Part shown: positions 16,506 to 25,877 of the stretch, one piece after another
How the letters are laid out: each line of letters begins with the position of its first letter
Numbering within the stretch: the first letter of the stretch is position 1
DNA from: Crossiella sp. S99.2
GTDB taxonomy: Bacteria > Actinomycetota > Actinomycetes > Mycobacteriales > Pseudonocardiaceae
DNA: 64,000 nucleotides
Assembly: GCF_023094165.1 (NCBI RefSeq)
Contig: NZ_JALMDK010000004.1
Location: forward strand, 744,001-808,000
Reading direction: 5' to 3'
The notes under the pieces: model-generated
What the model was told of the DNA's origin: nothing
The model's database searches: none
The model's input: only the letters and a program-made list of their open reading frames with translations
Made by a program: the position numbers and the translations under genes

Positions 16506-17831
16506 TCAGCTGAGCAGGACCGGGAGGGTGGTGTAGCCGTTCATGATGGCGCTGGGTTGGTGAGTCAGGGTTGCGGGGTCACATGCCAGGCGGAGTGCGG
16601 GGAATCGGCGGGCGAGGTGACGCACGGCGATCGCCGCTTCCAGGCGCCCGAGGCTGGCGCCTAGGCAGTAGTGGGGTCCGTGGCCGAAGGCGAGGTGCTG
16701 GGTGAAGTTTCGATCTGGATTGAAACGATTGGGATCAGTGAAGAACTGGTCGTCGCGATTGGCCGCCAGCAGGGAGACGTAGACCAGTTCCCCTGCGGGA
16801 ATCGTCGTCTCGCTGTAGGTCACCGGCTCGATGGTGTAGCGGTAGGTGGCCATCCGGACCGGTCCGTCATAGCGCAGGACTTCCTCCACAGCACGTTCAG
16901 CCACGTCAGCGTCGTCGGCGATAGCCCGCCATAGATCGGAGCGGGTGTGCAGGAACCGCACGGCGTTGCCGATCAGGTTGGTGGTGGTCTCGTGTCCGGC
17001 CACGAGCAGGAGGAACAGGGTCCCGATCAGTTCCTCGGCGGTGAGAGCGCCCTCGCCCTCGCTGGTGCGTGCGAGGTGGGTCAGCAGGTCGTTGTCGGGC
17101 TGGGCCTGCTTGCGTGGGATGAGGTCGCGGAAATACGCCTCCATGGCGCGTGAGGCGGGCAAGGTGATCTCTGGTCGATCATCCATGAGTGCCGATGTCC
17201 AGGCCCGAAACTGGGTGCGCTCGCCTTCGGGGATGCCCAGCAGCTCGCAGATCACGGTGACGGGCAAGGGAAAGGCATAGCTGGCAAGCAGGTCGACCGG
17301 GGGGTCGACTGGCAGTCGATCGAGTAGCTGCTCGGCCAGATCTTCGATACGCGGGGCGAGTCTGCGCATACGCGCTGGTGTCAGTGCCGTAGTGACATGT
17401 TTGCGCAGGCGGGTATGAGCTGGTCCGTCAGCGAAGAGCATGTGGCCGGCGAAAAGCGCGCTGAGTTCGGTTTCCTCGCCCGCGGCGGCGAGTTGGCGGC
17501 GAGCGATGGCGCCGAGTTGGGTGGCGTCTTTGGCCAGCTGGGGGTTGGCGAGTGCGTGGCGTGCGTCCTCGTAGCGGTTGATCACCCACACTCGGGTGCC
17601 GTTGACCATCCGGGCCAGGCACACGGGGGCCTGTGTGCGTAGGCGAGCCGCGACCTGGTGAGCCTTGTTGAAGTAGTCGGCGGTGAAAAGGTCCGGCTCG
17701 ATGTCCCGGCCGGCGGCGGCGCTGCGCGAATGCGGGCAACCCGCGGTCTGTGCGGCTGGCTGGTGGTGCTTTCGGCGGTCGGCCCGCTGCTGGGCGCCGG
17801 TGGTGGCGCTGGAGTTCGCAGGGATATCCAT
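16506..17831 (-). CDS. Cytochrome P450 monooxygenase
   Basis: A full-length bacterial P450 (441 residues): I-helix 'LLLVAGHETTTNLIG' with the acid-alcohol pair replaced by Glu-Thr-Thr-Thr, 'EEVLRYDGPV' ExxR region, and heme-binding 'LAFGHGPHYCLGASLGRLE' with the Cys ligand. The start ATG has AGGGGAGG upstream. The first ~45 residues are unusually rich in Ala, Gln and His and may be disordered. Together with the FMN oxidase, exporter and regulator it probably forms a small biosynthetic cluster carried by the element; redox partners are not encoded here. Confidence 0.92.
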   Translation of the reverse strand: MDIPANSSATTGAQQRADRRKHHQPAAQTAGCPHSRSAAAGRDIEPDLFTADYFNKAHQVAARLRTQAPVCLARMVNGTRVWVINRYEDARHALANPQLAKDATQLGAIARRQLAAAGEETELSALFAGHMLFADGPAHTRLRKHVTTALTPARMRRLAPRIEDLAEQLLDRLPVDPPVDLLASYAFPLPVTVICELLGIPEGERTQFRAWTSALMDDRPEITLPASRAMEAYFRDLIPRKQAQPDNDLLTHLARTSEGEGALTAEELIGTLFLLLVAGHETTTNLIGNAVRFLHTRSDLWRAIADDADVAERAVEEVLRYDGPVRMATYRYTIEPVTYSETTIPAGELVYVSLLAANRDDQFFTDPNRFNPDRNFTQHLAFGHGPHYCLGASLGRLEAAIAVRHLARRFPALRLACDPATLTHQPSAIMNGYTTLPVLLS

Positions 17832-17929
17832 GGTGTCCTCCCCTGCCGCGCCGTCGATTGTGGTGTGAGGCGCCCAACCTCACCGGGACGCGGCAGCGTC
17901 AAGGATTACCCTCAGCCACTGAATCCGCA

Positions 17930-17993
17930 TCTGTGCAAGGGAAGCCGGAGCGGATCTGTGTAATCGTGAATCGCACCTGTGTACGACCTGTGT
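17930..17993. promoter_or_regulatory. Cluster of (A)CCTGTGT/ATCTGTG direct repeats upstream of the P450 gene
   Basis: ACCTGTGT occurs at 17975-17982 and 17986-17993, one helical turn (11 bp) apart, with a related ATCTGTGT at 17954-17961 and ATCTGTGC near 17930. They lie 100-160 bp upstream of the P450 start. The same octamer is clustered again at 20739-20800. Confidence 0.45.
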
Positions 17994-18741
17994 ATTACAG
18001 CGTGTCACATTCGGGCCGTCGCCAGGGAGCCGGGCGATCACCCAGGCAGCAGGCGCGACACCCGCATCAGCGCTCTTACCAGCGGAGTTCTCGACGGTCG
18101 ACGCCGCAGGCTCCGGGCAGAACGCTGTACGTGGCACTCTGTGCAGTACGGCAAGATGTTTCACGGAGTAACTGGCGCGCGGCGCGTTTTGACCACTATC
18201 ACTATTCACAGCGGGTCACTTGTTAGGCCATACGGGTATTGTGAGACTCACGTGATGGCATATCAAGATTGGTCCCATAACGTCCGATCGAGAACGCAGG
18301 ACCGCGCGATTGACTATCGCTGGACGGGAAGGAGGTGAGGCTGCCGGACTTCGTTCCGGCGAACTGCACGAGCATCAGCGCGCCCGCCGGTGGGCATCGG
18401 CCTTCAGCACGCAGCACGGTCTCGGAATGAGCGTGGTGCTGCGGTACCGCCGGCTCGGACGGCACCGCAGCAGCGGCTCGCACAGCCCGCCTGCGAAGTG
18501 GGAGCTTCGTGGAGACACCCCAGAGGCGGTCCGGTCCGGGACCGCCGGGGTGCATCAGGCGGACGTGGAGGTCAGGACGGACTGGTCACCACTCGCGGCC
18601 GCAGTCAGGCCTGTGGGTGTGGGAGGTCTGCATAGCGCGCTCCTCGGCTCGTGCTCGACATCAGGGGTGGGTCGCCACCGTCGTGGTCACGGTTCCTGCG
18701 CCGTGCGCCAGGACTGGTGGTGGCGTGAGAGAGAAGGACGT
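17994..18741. other. Intergenic stretch without a supported gene
   Basis: Several frames are open but none has a convincing composition. A very strong ribosome-site-like AAGGAGGTGAG at about 18329-18339 is followed at once by a small hairpin (GCCGGA/TCCGGC) and not by a good start codon. The long frame of the downstream cyclase extends back to 18310, but its codon use before 18742 is unconvincing. Confidence 0.4.
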
Positions 18742-20205
18742 ATGTGGCTGTTCACCATTCGCGGCCGGCGAAAGACAGCATCGGCTTCACCTCGACTCGA
18801 TCTGGCCACGGCGAATCCGGACGGCTCTGGTACAGCCGCCCGGATGCAGCGCGACGAAGGGACGCAAGCGGGTTCCAGTGTCGGGCATGAAGGCTCTGCT
18901 GGGTATGCCTTGGCGCACACAAGGTCCTGGCTGGAGAAGGTTCGCGACTGGGAATTGTGGGCGCTGTGGCGGGCACGCCCGGCCGCGGTGCTCTACATCC
19001 TGGCGGTGGAGGCCTTGGCGGTGGCCTTGCTGGTGCTGCTGTGGAGGACGACGGGGCCCGTGACCGCGCAGCAGGGCCTGGTCGCTGCGGTGCTGGGGGT
19101 ATGTGCGGTCCTGCACACCTGGCTGGGGCGGAGGGAGGAAGAGCGGCGCCGGGCGGCGCAGGTGAACCGGCACGTCGACCTGGTCGAGATCTGGTGGGTC
19201 AGCGCGGCGATGCTGGTTCCGTCCCTGGCCATAGCGGTGATCGTGGTCCTGCGGCTGCAGCGGTACCTCATCGCTCGCCGGCCACCGATGAGGTTCTTGT
19301 TCTCCACGGCGTCGATCTCGGTCGCGGCGTCCTTGACCAGCCTCACGGCTCAGCTGGGGGGCGTTCCGGAGGTGCTGGCCTCGCCTTCGAGTGGGTTTCC
19401 GTGGTGGTCCCTGTCCGTGCCTTTGTGTGCGCTGGTGGCCATCGGCTCCCAGCAGCTCACAGTCGCCGGGGTCGTGGCCCTGACGGAGACGGGGCCACGG
19501 CTCAAGGATCTGTTCGGCAACGCCGCGGACAACAGCGCGGAGGTCGTGGCGGTGTCCATGGCGCTCGTGGTGGCAGCCTTGCCCACTGGTGCCCGGCCGC
19601 TGTGGGCGGCGATCCTGGCGGTCGGCTTGCTACTGGAACGGCTGCCCAGGCTGCAGGCCGAAGCGAGCACGGATCCCGTGACGGGTTTGGTGAACAAGCG
19701 GGCCTGGCAAGAAGATGCGGCGCGGGTCTACGCACGCACCGGTGGCCACAGCGCCCTGCTGATGATCGACCTGGACCGGTTCAAGAGGATCAACGACACC
19801 TACGGCCATGTCACTGGTGACGATGTCCTGCGAGCGGTGGGCGCGTTGCTGAAGGAGCACACACGTCCCGGCGACGTACCTGGGCGCTGGGGCGGCGAAG
19901 AATTCACCGTGTTGCTGCCCGAGACCAGCCAGCGCGAGGCGCTGGAAGTAGCGGAGCGGCTCCGTAGTGCCGTGGCCGGACACAGCGTTCCGTCGAGCCG
20001 AAGCCGCGGAGGGTCGATCATCGTCCTGGATGACTTGTCGGTCTCCATCGGTGTAGCGGTGGGCAACACCGAGCTTGGTCTCGGTGACGTGCTGCACAGC
20101 GCGGATGACGCGATGCTCGGAGCGAAGGAGGCTGGCCGGAATCGCGTGAAGGTGGCGCTGATGACGCGAAGCGTCGCCGGGGTCGGTGAGTCCTCCGAGT
20201 CCTAG
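18742..20205 (+). CDS. Membrane-bound diguanylate cyclase (GGDEF domain)
   Basis: ATG 18742 follows GAGAAGGA. Residues ~75-275 hold about six transmembrane helices; the C-terminal ~170 residues form a GGDEF domain with 'DPVTGLVNKRAW', 'LMIDLDRFKRINDTYGHVTGDDVLR' and the active GGEEF at ~384-388. An allosteric I-site RPGD stands exactly five residues before it, so product inhibition by cyclic di-GMP is expected. The enzyme should make cyclic di-GMP in response to a signal sensed in the membrane. It ends at a strong terminator, so it is likely monocistronic. Confidence 0.9.
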   Translation: MWLFTIRGRRKTASASPRLDLATANPDGSGTAARMQRDEGTQAGSSVGHEGSAGYALAHTRSWLEKVRDWELWALWRARPAAVLYILAVEALAVALLVLLWRTTGPVTAQQGLVAAVLGVCAVLHTWLGRREEERRRAAQVNRHVDLVEIWWVSAAMLVPSLAIAVIVVLRLQRYLIARRPPMRFLFSTASISVAASLTSLTAQLGGVPEVLASPSSGFPWWSLSVPLCALVAIGSQQLTVAGVVALTETGPRLKDLFGNAADNSAEVVAVSMALVVAALPTGARPLWAAILAVGLLLERLPRLQAEASTDPVTGLVNKRAWQEDAARVYARTGGHSALLMIDLDRFKRINDTYGHVTGDDVLRAVGALLKEHTRPGDVPGRWGGEEFTVLLPETSQREALEVAERLRSAVAGHSVPSSRSRGGSIIVLDDLSVSIGVAVGNTELGLGDVLHSADDAMLGAKEAGRNRVKVALMTRSVAGVGESSES

Positions 20206-20243
20206 ACGGCTCCGCAGGAGATGTGGGCCGTATGGCGGCCGGG

Positions 20244-20279
20244 GCGGGTGGTGGCGCCGTTGGGGGTGTCACCACCCGC
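20244..20279. terminator. Terminator after the diguanylate cyclase gene
   Basis: GCGGGTGGTG and CACCACCCGC form a perfect 10-bp stem 38 bp after the stop codon. Confidence 0.65.
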
Positions 20280-21399
20280 TGTTGTTGTCTGGGGTGGTGG
20301 GCGGTGGTGTGAGCGCACCCCCCTGCGGCGCACCCACACCACCTACCCCAACACGTGGTTACGGGCCCCGGGTCAGGGGCCGTCGGGCATCCCGCATGCC
20401 CGTGGGCTCCGCGGCGCGCAGGCAGGGAGGCAGGTCCTGGAGTCAGAGCGGCCCGGCGCGGATGCTGCTTGCGCCCCTCCGGCACCGGGCTGCTGTGGCT
20501 GACTCTGTACCTGCTGCGGCGAGCGCGCTGCGCACAGCCCGCCAGTGCGTTGTCTGGCATGGCGCCCACCATGCCGTCAACTACTGGCCGTAATCACGTC
20601 CCCGTTTGGGGCACTCAAAGGTCTATCTGACTACCGAACGTCACGGCAACCTTGAACGCCCGATTGAGTGAACCTGATGGCCATATGTGACTAAAAGTAG
20701 CATCGAGGCTCGCTTGATCTCCCTCTCAAGAGGGGGTCACCTGTGTGGCGACACCTGTGCAATACACAGGTCCTGAGCAGTACACATGCCTAACACAGGT
20801 CCACACCAAGGCAAGCGTCCACCTCCAAGAGGCCCACAGAGGGTGCGTCGCGACGTGCCGCCACACAGGAAATGTTGAACACTCTGTAGTCGTTCGCCTT
20901 CGGAAATATAACTCTTACTACTCCATTAGAGTGAACACCGAGGGTAGTTCGATTGGAGCACTGGCGGTGACTTTCGGTGATGTGCCACGGTCTCTCCACT
21001 GCACGATCCGCGGACAGAGGGGGAGCGATGGCGAGTAGGTCAAGTCCACTGACTGCGCACAGCCGACCGCCCTCGCGCTGAGCTGATGCCCGCACTCCTG
21101 TTCAGTCCGCACCGACGACAGTCCCTCCTGCACACTCCCGAGTCGCAGGCGCGATTGTCTCCTTGACCCCGACACCCGCCGTCCCCCCGCAGGTGTCGGT
21201 GGATCCGTAGCAGCCGCGAAGAATCACACGCACTCGCGGCCAGCGGATCCCTCCCCCACGTGATGACCTCGGCCTACCCGGGCGCTGAGAGGTCGTCACG
21301 TCCATAGCGGCGGCCCCGGCCCCTCCCCCTTGGCCGGGGCCGCCGCGCCTTAACACCGCAGTCCCCTGCACTGCCGACCCCGGCAGGGAGTTGCCCTCT
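20280..21399. other. 1.1 kb intergenic region with a regulatory-looking core, no supported gene
   Basis: No frame has a credible start, ribosome site and composition together. The left part (20280-20560) is GC-rich with G/T- and C/A-biased arms. The section from about 20590 to 20970 is lower in GC and contains the ACCTGTG cluster listed separately. An untranslated RNA or long leader for the phosphatase gene is possible. Confidence 0.4.
20739..20800. promoter_or_regulatory. Four ACCTGTG boxes, two of them in a perfect inverted repeat
   Basis: ACCTGTGT at 20739, ACCTGTGC at 20753, and reverse-oriented ACACAGGT at 20764-20771 and 20793-20800. The middle pair makes ACCTGTG-N5-CACAGGT, a classic dyad operator form. 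The box is the same as that upstream of the P450 gene. Confidence 0.5.
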
Positions 21400-22314
21400 A
21401 TGACCGTGATCGGTGTGCCCGACCACGACCTCCACGTCCGCGATCTCCAGCATTTCTGTGAGCAAATCGCCAGAGAGGCCGGCAGCTGGGCGATGGCCTG
21501 GCTGGACCGTCACCGTTCCTACTCCCCCACTCGGCTGTCCTCTGTCGAGCACAAGGCCTCGGCGACCGACCTCGTCACCGAGGCCGATCGTGAGATCGAG
21601 CGTCTGCTCGGGCACTGGATCGCCACCCAGCGGCCGGGCGAACCGGTCGTCGGTGAGGAGTTCGGCGGATCAGGCGAGTCTCATGTCATCACGTGGGTCC
21701 TCGACCCCATCGACGGCACCACCAACTTCGCGCAGGGCCTGCCATTCTGGGCGATCTCGGTGGCCGCGGTGTACAACACCGTCACCGTCGCCGCGTGCGT
21801 GCACGCCCCGGCCCTGGGGTGGACTTTCACTGCCGCGGAGGGATGCGGCGCCCGTTTCCGCGCTGGCAACCTGCCCGCGCACCAGATGAGTGTGAGCACT
21901 CACGAGGACTTCGGCTCGAGTCTGGTCGCCACCGGCTACTCCTACAACGCCGAGCAGAAGGCCCTGCAGGCCCGGCTCAGCGCTGAGCTGATCAACGCAG
22001 TGGGCGACATCCGCCGGTGCGGTTCGGCCGCACTGGACCTGTGCATGGTCGGCGCCGGCCTCATCGACGGGTTCTTCGAGCACGGCCTGGGCCACTGGGA
22101 CTGGGCGGGGGGCTCGCTGATCGCGTTGGAGGCCGGAGCCATCCTGCGCACGCCGGCCCGCGACGTCAACGTTGATGACGGACTCGGGGGCGACTGCGTC
22201 TTCGCCGCGGCCCCGGGGATCGCTGCCGCGCTAGAACGGCTTCTCCGAGAAGCCGGAGCGCAGAGGCTGACGGTCCCCACTCCCGATGCCCACGGCCACC
22301 AATGTCCGTACTAG
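21400..22314 (+). CDS. Inositol monophosphatase-family phosphatase
   Basis: The Mg-dependent sugar-phosphatase motifs are present: 'PVVGEEFGG' (metal-binding Glu), 'WVLDPIDGTTNFAQGLPFWAISVA' and the C-terminal 'GHWDWAGGSLIALEAGA' (WDxAAG-like, with Gly for one Ala). The ATG at 21400 has GGCAGGGAG upstream. Likely acts on inositol phosphate, histidinol phosphate or a nucleotide 3'-phosphate; family members overlap in substrate, so I do not choose. Its place between the cyclase and transfer genes gives no clear pathway. Confidence 0.88.
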   Translation: MTVIGVPDHDLHVRDLQHFCEQIAREAGSWAMAWLDRHRSYSPTRLSSVEHKASATDLVTEADREIERLLGHWIATQRPGEPVVGEEFGGSGESHVITWVLDPIDGTTNFAQGLPFWAISVAAVYNTVTVAACVHAPALGWTFTAAEGCGARFRAGNLPAHQMSVSTHEDFGSSLVATGYSYNAEQKALQARLSAELINAVGDIRRCGSAALDLCMVGAGLIDGFFEHGLGHWDWAGGSLIALEAGAILRTPARDVNVDDGLGGDCVFAAAPGIAAALERLLREAGAQRLTVPTPDAHGHQCPY

Positions 22315-22362
22315 GGCTCCTGCTTCTTCCCTGTCGGTTTTCTGTCACAGAAAGGGACTTCC

Positions 22363-22974
22363 ATGTACCTCGGAAGCTCGGCGGCCCTAGGAGGGGGCGC
22401 CAGCGATATACCACCAGAGCCGGATAAGAGTCCCTGCGGGACGCGGGTCGTGCGCATTCACGACGACCTGCCGTGGTGGGTGCACCGCATGTTGTCCGGC
22501 CACCTCCAGCCTCCCCGTCGCGTGGACTCCCTCGCGCGGTTGTGCTGCCCGCATATTCCGTGGGCCACCATCCGCGAACGCGAACCTGCGCTGTTCGAGC
22601 CGATTCCCCCGTGGCTGCCAGAACTGGACACGTGCTGGGCCGCGATCCGACTGGGCATTGTGGCGGGCGTGAGGCTGGCCCTGGATGTGGAGCTGGCCAC
22701 GCCGGCCAATTGCCGGGATCCCCGCCTGATGGTCACCGGCCTGGGTACAACCGACACGGTATCGGAGGAGATGTGGCTGGCCCTAGCGCCGCTGCTGCAT
22801 CGACCCAACACGTTGATCACCACCTCGGAAGTCCCGGTCACCTTGCCTACGGGGCTTCCTGCCGCGGCGGGCTGGCTGGAGGCCACACGGCCAGGGACGT
22901 GGTGGCATTACATCGAGGTCGACGAGCAGCGCGCACGAGTGCCTCGTCGGCTGTTCCGGGACCAGCGGTGGTAG
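22363..22974 (+). CDS. Hypothetical protein, 203 residues
   Basis: ATG 22363 follows AAAGGGA. The protein is Trp/Pro-rich and apparently globular, with no membrane segment or known motif. Its stop codon overlaps the start of the next frame (GTGGTAG), implying translational coupling. Not recognised. Confidence 0.6.
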   Translation: MYLGSSAALGGGASDIPPEPDKSPCGTRVVRIHDDLPWWVHRMLSGHLQPPRRVDSLARLCCPHIPWATIREREPALFEPIPPWLPELDTCWAAIRLGIVAGVRLALDVELATPANCRDPRLMVTGLGTTDTVSEEMWLALAPLLHRPNTLITTSEVPVTLPTGLPAAAGWLEATRPGTWWHYIEVDEQRARVPRRLFRDQRW

Positions 22975-23396
22975 GCCGGGCTCGCGGCGCCACCGCGCAG
23001 CAGCCCTTGGCTTATCTGGGTGTCTCGGTCGCGCTGGCTGTGCTCGCCATCGCAGTCGCGACGGGCCTCATCAGGCCCTTCTCCACGTCACCTGGTCCCA
23101 GCCCCGCAGAACTCGGCATGGCTGAAAGGCCGGCCGAGGAGTTCCTGATGACCGGTCAGGCACGTCGTGTGCCCGAGATCGCAGACTGCATCCGGCTCAG
23201 CAGCGACACCGGTCTGTCGGTCCTGCTGCTGGGGCCGGCTGTGACGACGGTGAGCGATGCGATCACCGGCTCGCCCACCGGGCTGGTGCGGGTGAAGGCT
23301 TGGGGTCGCCTCAGTGCTGACTCGGCAGGTCGCCCCCCGCCGTGTCGCATCGGCCCTGGTTTCCTCGCTCATTCGGCAAGTACGGAATCAACCTAG
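22968..23396 (+). CDS. Small single-pass membrane or exported hypothetical protein
   Basis: A 142-residue protein starting at a GTG that overlaps the preceding stop. One N-terminal hydrophobic segment (YLGVSVALAVLAIAVATGLI) makes a signal anchor, followed by a small extracellular domain (~residues 35-142) with two cysteines. Coupled translation with the upstream gene suggests the pair work together. No family known to me. Confidence 0.5.
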   Translation: MVGRARGATAQQPLAYLGVSVALAVLAIAVATGLIRPFSTSPGPSPAELGMAERPAEEFLMTGQARRVPEIADCIRLSSDTGLSVLLLGPAVTTVSDAITGSPTGLVRVKAWGRLSADSAGRPPPCRIGPGFLAHSASTEST

Positions 23397-23673
23397 GCCA
23401 CAAGTCCATATATTTCCGCAGGCAGCGCTGTTTCGGGCGATTGCCCGCTCATTCCTGCCCAAAAAAGAGGAACTGCAAGTTCACCACGCACCATGCGGCA
23501 AGTTGCATAGGTCACGGCGAATGGGTTGACTCTGGGCAGTTGCTCATGCAAAGTGTGGTTGTCGATCCGATATCGACAACGTCTGTAGAGACAGAGTCCG
23601 GCTCACGGTGTTCACCGCCTCAGTGCGGCCGCCAGGTACGTCCTTCTGGACATTGAGTCGGATTCAGGCGGCT

Positions 23674-23705
23674 GGGGCTCTCCGAATTGAAGCGCGGAGA
23701 GCCCC
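23674..23705. terminator. Hairpin upstream of the S53 protease gene
   Basis: GGGGCTCTCCG and CGGAGAGCCCC form a perfect 11-bp stem with a 10-nt loop, 41 nt before the protease start. It may terminate the upstream pair or act in the protease leader. The ~270 bp between 23397 and here contain nothing else recognised. Confidence 0.6.
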
Positions 23706-23746
23706 GGTCCGACCATCATTCTCACTACCCTGCAGGGGGTCTTCGC

Positions 23747-25717
23747 ATGCATTCTCGCTTATCTCGGATGCTCGCAGCGGCGGCCGCAGCCGGTGTCCTG
23801 GCCTTCACCTGGGGCACGGGAGCACCCGCGGCGGCCGCGCCGGATCGTGCCGAGATATCCGGGGTTCGGCCGAGCTGGGCCTCGCCTGGGGCGCACTCCG
23901 GTGAGGTGCCGCCTGATCGGCGGTTGGCCATCTCCCTCACGCTGCCCATGCGTGATGAGGGTGGCGCGCACGCCCTGGCCAGGGCTGTCTCGACACCAGG
24001 CTCCGGTCAGCATCGGCGGTTTCTGGAAGCAGAAGCGTTCCGGACCCGATTCTCACCGACTACCCAGACCACAGAACAGGTGCGGTCGTGGCTGACCGGG
24101 CAGGGACTGGAAGTCACCTCGACAACGGCCAACCGTCGGATGGTGACCGCGGTCGGCACGGCCGCCACGGTGCAGAAGGCCTTCGGCACCACGCTGGGCC
24201 TGTTCCGGGTGCCCGTACCTGCCTCGAACGGGCAGCGGGACTTGCAGCAGGTACTGCTGCACGCCCCCAGTGCACCGGTCACCGTGCCCATGTCGTTGCG
24301 TGGCAAGGTCTCCGGCGTTCTCGGTCTGGACGGCTCGGCCGCGTTGCACAGGCCGATGTGGGTGCGCAGCACGGTGACCGCACGTCCCGGGGGCGAGTCC
24401 AGTGTCGAAGCCGCCGGCAACTCGACCTACTGCGCGCGCTACTGGGGCCAGGAGAACAACCAGGCCGTTCCTCAGCGGTATCCGCGGCAGTCCAACGAGA
24501 ACTGCGGCTACAACTTCGCTCAGGCCAGGGCCATTCACCGGCTCGGTCCCGAGCACACCGGGGCAGGGTCCACGGTCGGCATCGTCGGCGCCTACAGCCT
24601 GTCCACCATGGTCAGTGATCTCAACCGCAACGCCCGCACCGTGGGCGCCCCGCAGCTGCGGCCGGGCCAGTATGTCGACAAATCCGTCCCGGAGACTGAG
24701 CATCCCAGCTGCAACGCCACCACGAGCCGGGAGTCCTGGAACGGCGAGCAGGCCCTGGATGCCGAGGCTGCGCACGGGATCGCGCCCCAGGCGCGCCTGG
24801 TCTACTACGGTGCGGGCAACTGCACCCAGCTCTATGAGGCGTTGGCCCGTGCAGTCTCCGAGGGCGAGACCGACGTGCTGTCGTTGTCCTGGGGCACCAA
24901 CTACGAGAACGTCGCCGAGGCCACCCGTACCGAGCTGACTCAGCTGGCTGTGCAGGCGGCTATTCAGGGGCAGGCCGTGGTGGCTTCCTCCGGGGATGCC
25001 GGGGACAACTCCACCGCCAATCCCGCGGGCAAGGCCAGTCCGACTTTCCCTGCGGTCAATCCCTGGGTGACGTCGGTGGGTGGCACGAGCGTGGGTTTGA
25101 ACCGGGACAACAGCGTCGCGGTGCTGGCCGGCTGGCAGAACACAGGATTCTCCCTGGTGGGCGGGGTGTGGCGTCCGCTGGCGACCCGGGATGGGGCTTT
25201 CGCCGGAGGTGGTGGCGGAGGGGTCTCGGCGTTGTATGACGCGCCGGAGTGGCAGCGAGGCGTTGTCCCCCAGTCGATTTCCGGCGGCAAGCGGGCTATG
25301 CCGGATGTGGCCGCCACCGGGGATGCCAACACCGGCATCCTGGTCGGTCACACGACCGCGGCCGGCTATGTCGAGGGTCCCACCGGTGGCACGTCGTGGT
25401 CGGCGCCGTCGCTGGCCGGGCTGCTGGCCAACGCGCAACAGGTACAGGGCGCGGGCCGAATCGGGTTCGCCAACCCGGCGTTGTACCGGTTGGCCGGCAG
25501 TGACGCTTTCGCTGATGTCACACAGGAATCGGCCGCGGTGTGGCAGCAGTACCTGCCTCGCTACCCCGGCACCTCGACCCCGACTGCTCGAGGCAGCTAC
25601 CTGACCACCAAGGACGAGAAGCCCCAGAGCTTGCAGTCGACCAAGGGCTGGGATGTGGTCACCGGTCTGGGAATGCCCACCGGTGCGGCCTTCCTCAGCA
25701 GGCTCGGCAGAGGCTGA
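23747..25717 (+). CDS. Secreted S53 (sedolisin/kumamolisin) family serine-carboxyl protease
   Basis: ATG 23747 with GCAGGGGG upstream, then a Sec signal peptide (LSRMLAAAAAAGVLAFTW...APAAAA). An N-terminal inhibitory prodomain (~residues 45-190: 'RRFLEAEAFRTRFSPTTQTTEQV...GLEVT') precedes the catalytic domain. The Ser-Glu-Asp set is visible: 'EQALDAEAAHGIAPQA' (Glu/Asp, ~333), 'SSGDAGDN' (oxyanion Asp, ~414) and 'GGTSWSAPSLAG' (nucleophile Ser, ~550). Such enzymes are autoprocessed outside the cell. It opens a block of exported proteins that leads into the transfer genes; a role in wall or surface remodelling is inference. Confidence 0.93.
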   Translation: MHSRLSRMLAAAAAAGVLAFTWGTGAPAAAAPDRAEISGVRPSWASPGAHSGEVPPDRRLAISLTLPMRDEGGAHALARAVSTPGSGQHRRFLEAEAFRTRFSPTTQTTEQVRSWLTGQGLEVTSTTANRRMVTAVGTAATVQKAFGTTLGLFRVPVPASNGQRDLQQVLLHAPSAPVTVPMSLRGKVSGVLGLDGSAALHRPMWVRSTVTARPGGESSVEAAGNSTYCARYWGQENNQAVPQRYPRQSNENCGYNFAQARAIHRLGPEHTGAGSTVGIVGAYSLSTMVSDLNRNARTVGAPQLRPGQYVDKSVPETEHPSCNATTSRESWNGEQALDAEAAHGIAPQARLVYYGAGNCTQLYEALARAVSEGETDVLSLSWGTNYENVAEATRTELTQLAVQAAIQGQAVVASSGDAGDNSTANPAGKASPTFPAVNPWVTSVGGTSVGLNRDNSVAVLAGWQNTGFSLVGGVWRPLATRDGAFAGGGGGGVSALYDAPEWQRGVVPQSISGGKRAMPDVAATGDANTGILVGHTTAAGYVEGPTGGTSWSAPSLAGLLANAQQVQGAGRIGFANPALYRLAGSDAFADVTQESAAVWQQYLPRYPGTSTPTARGSYLTTKDEKPQSLQSTKGWDVVTGLGMPTGAAFLSRLGRG

Positions 25718-25877
25718 GCGCAGGCTCGGATCCCCGTGATGTCCATCCCACACCCGCCCGTGGTGGGGATCCGATGGTGGGGGGCGGGGCGTTGAGCGGA
25801 TCGGCCCCCGCCCCCTGCACCTAGTGCGGCAGTCGCCGCGTTCCTCGGCTGGATTCCGATGATCAGGAGAGATACGC

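Noticed and set aside
18310..18741. Upstream extension of the diguanylate cyclase
   Set aside because: Codon use is poor, and ATG 18742 has a good ribosome site just before a continuous protein-like sequence.
24053..25753. 566-codon minus-strand frame
   Set aside because: Shadow of the S53 protease, which has signal peptide and catalytic motifs.
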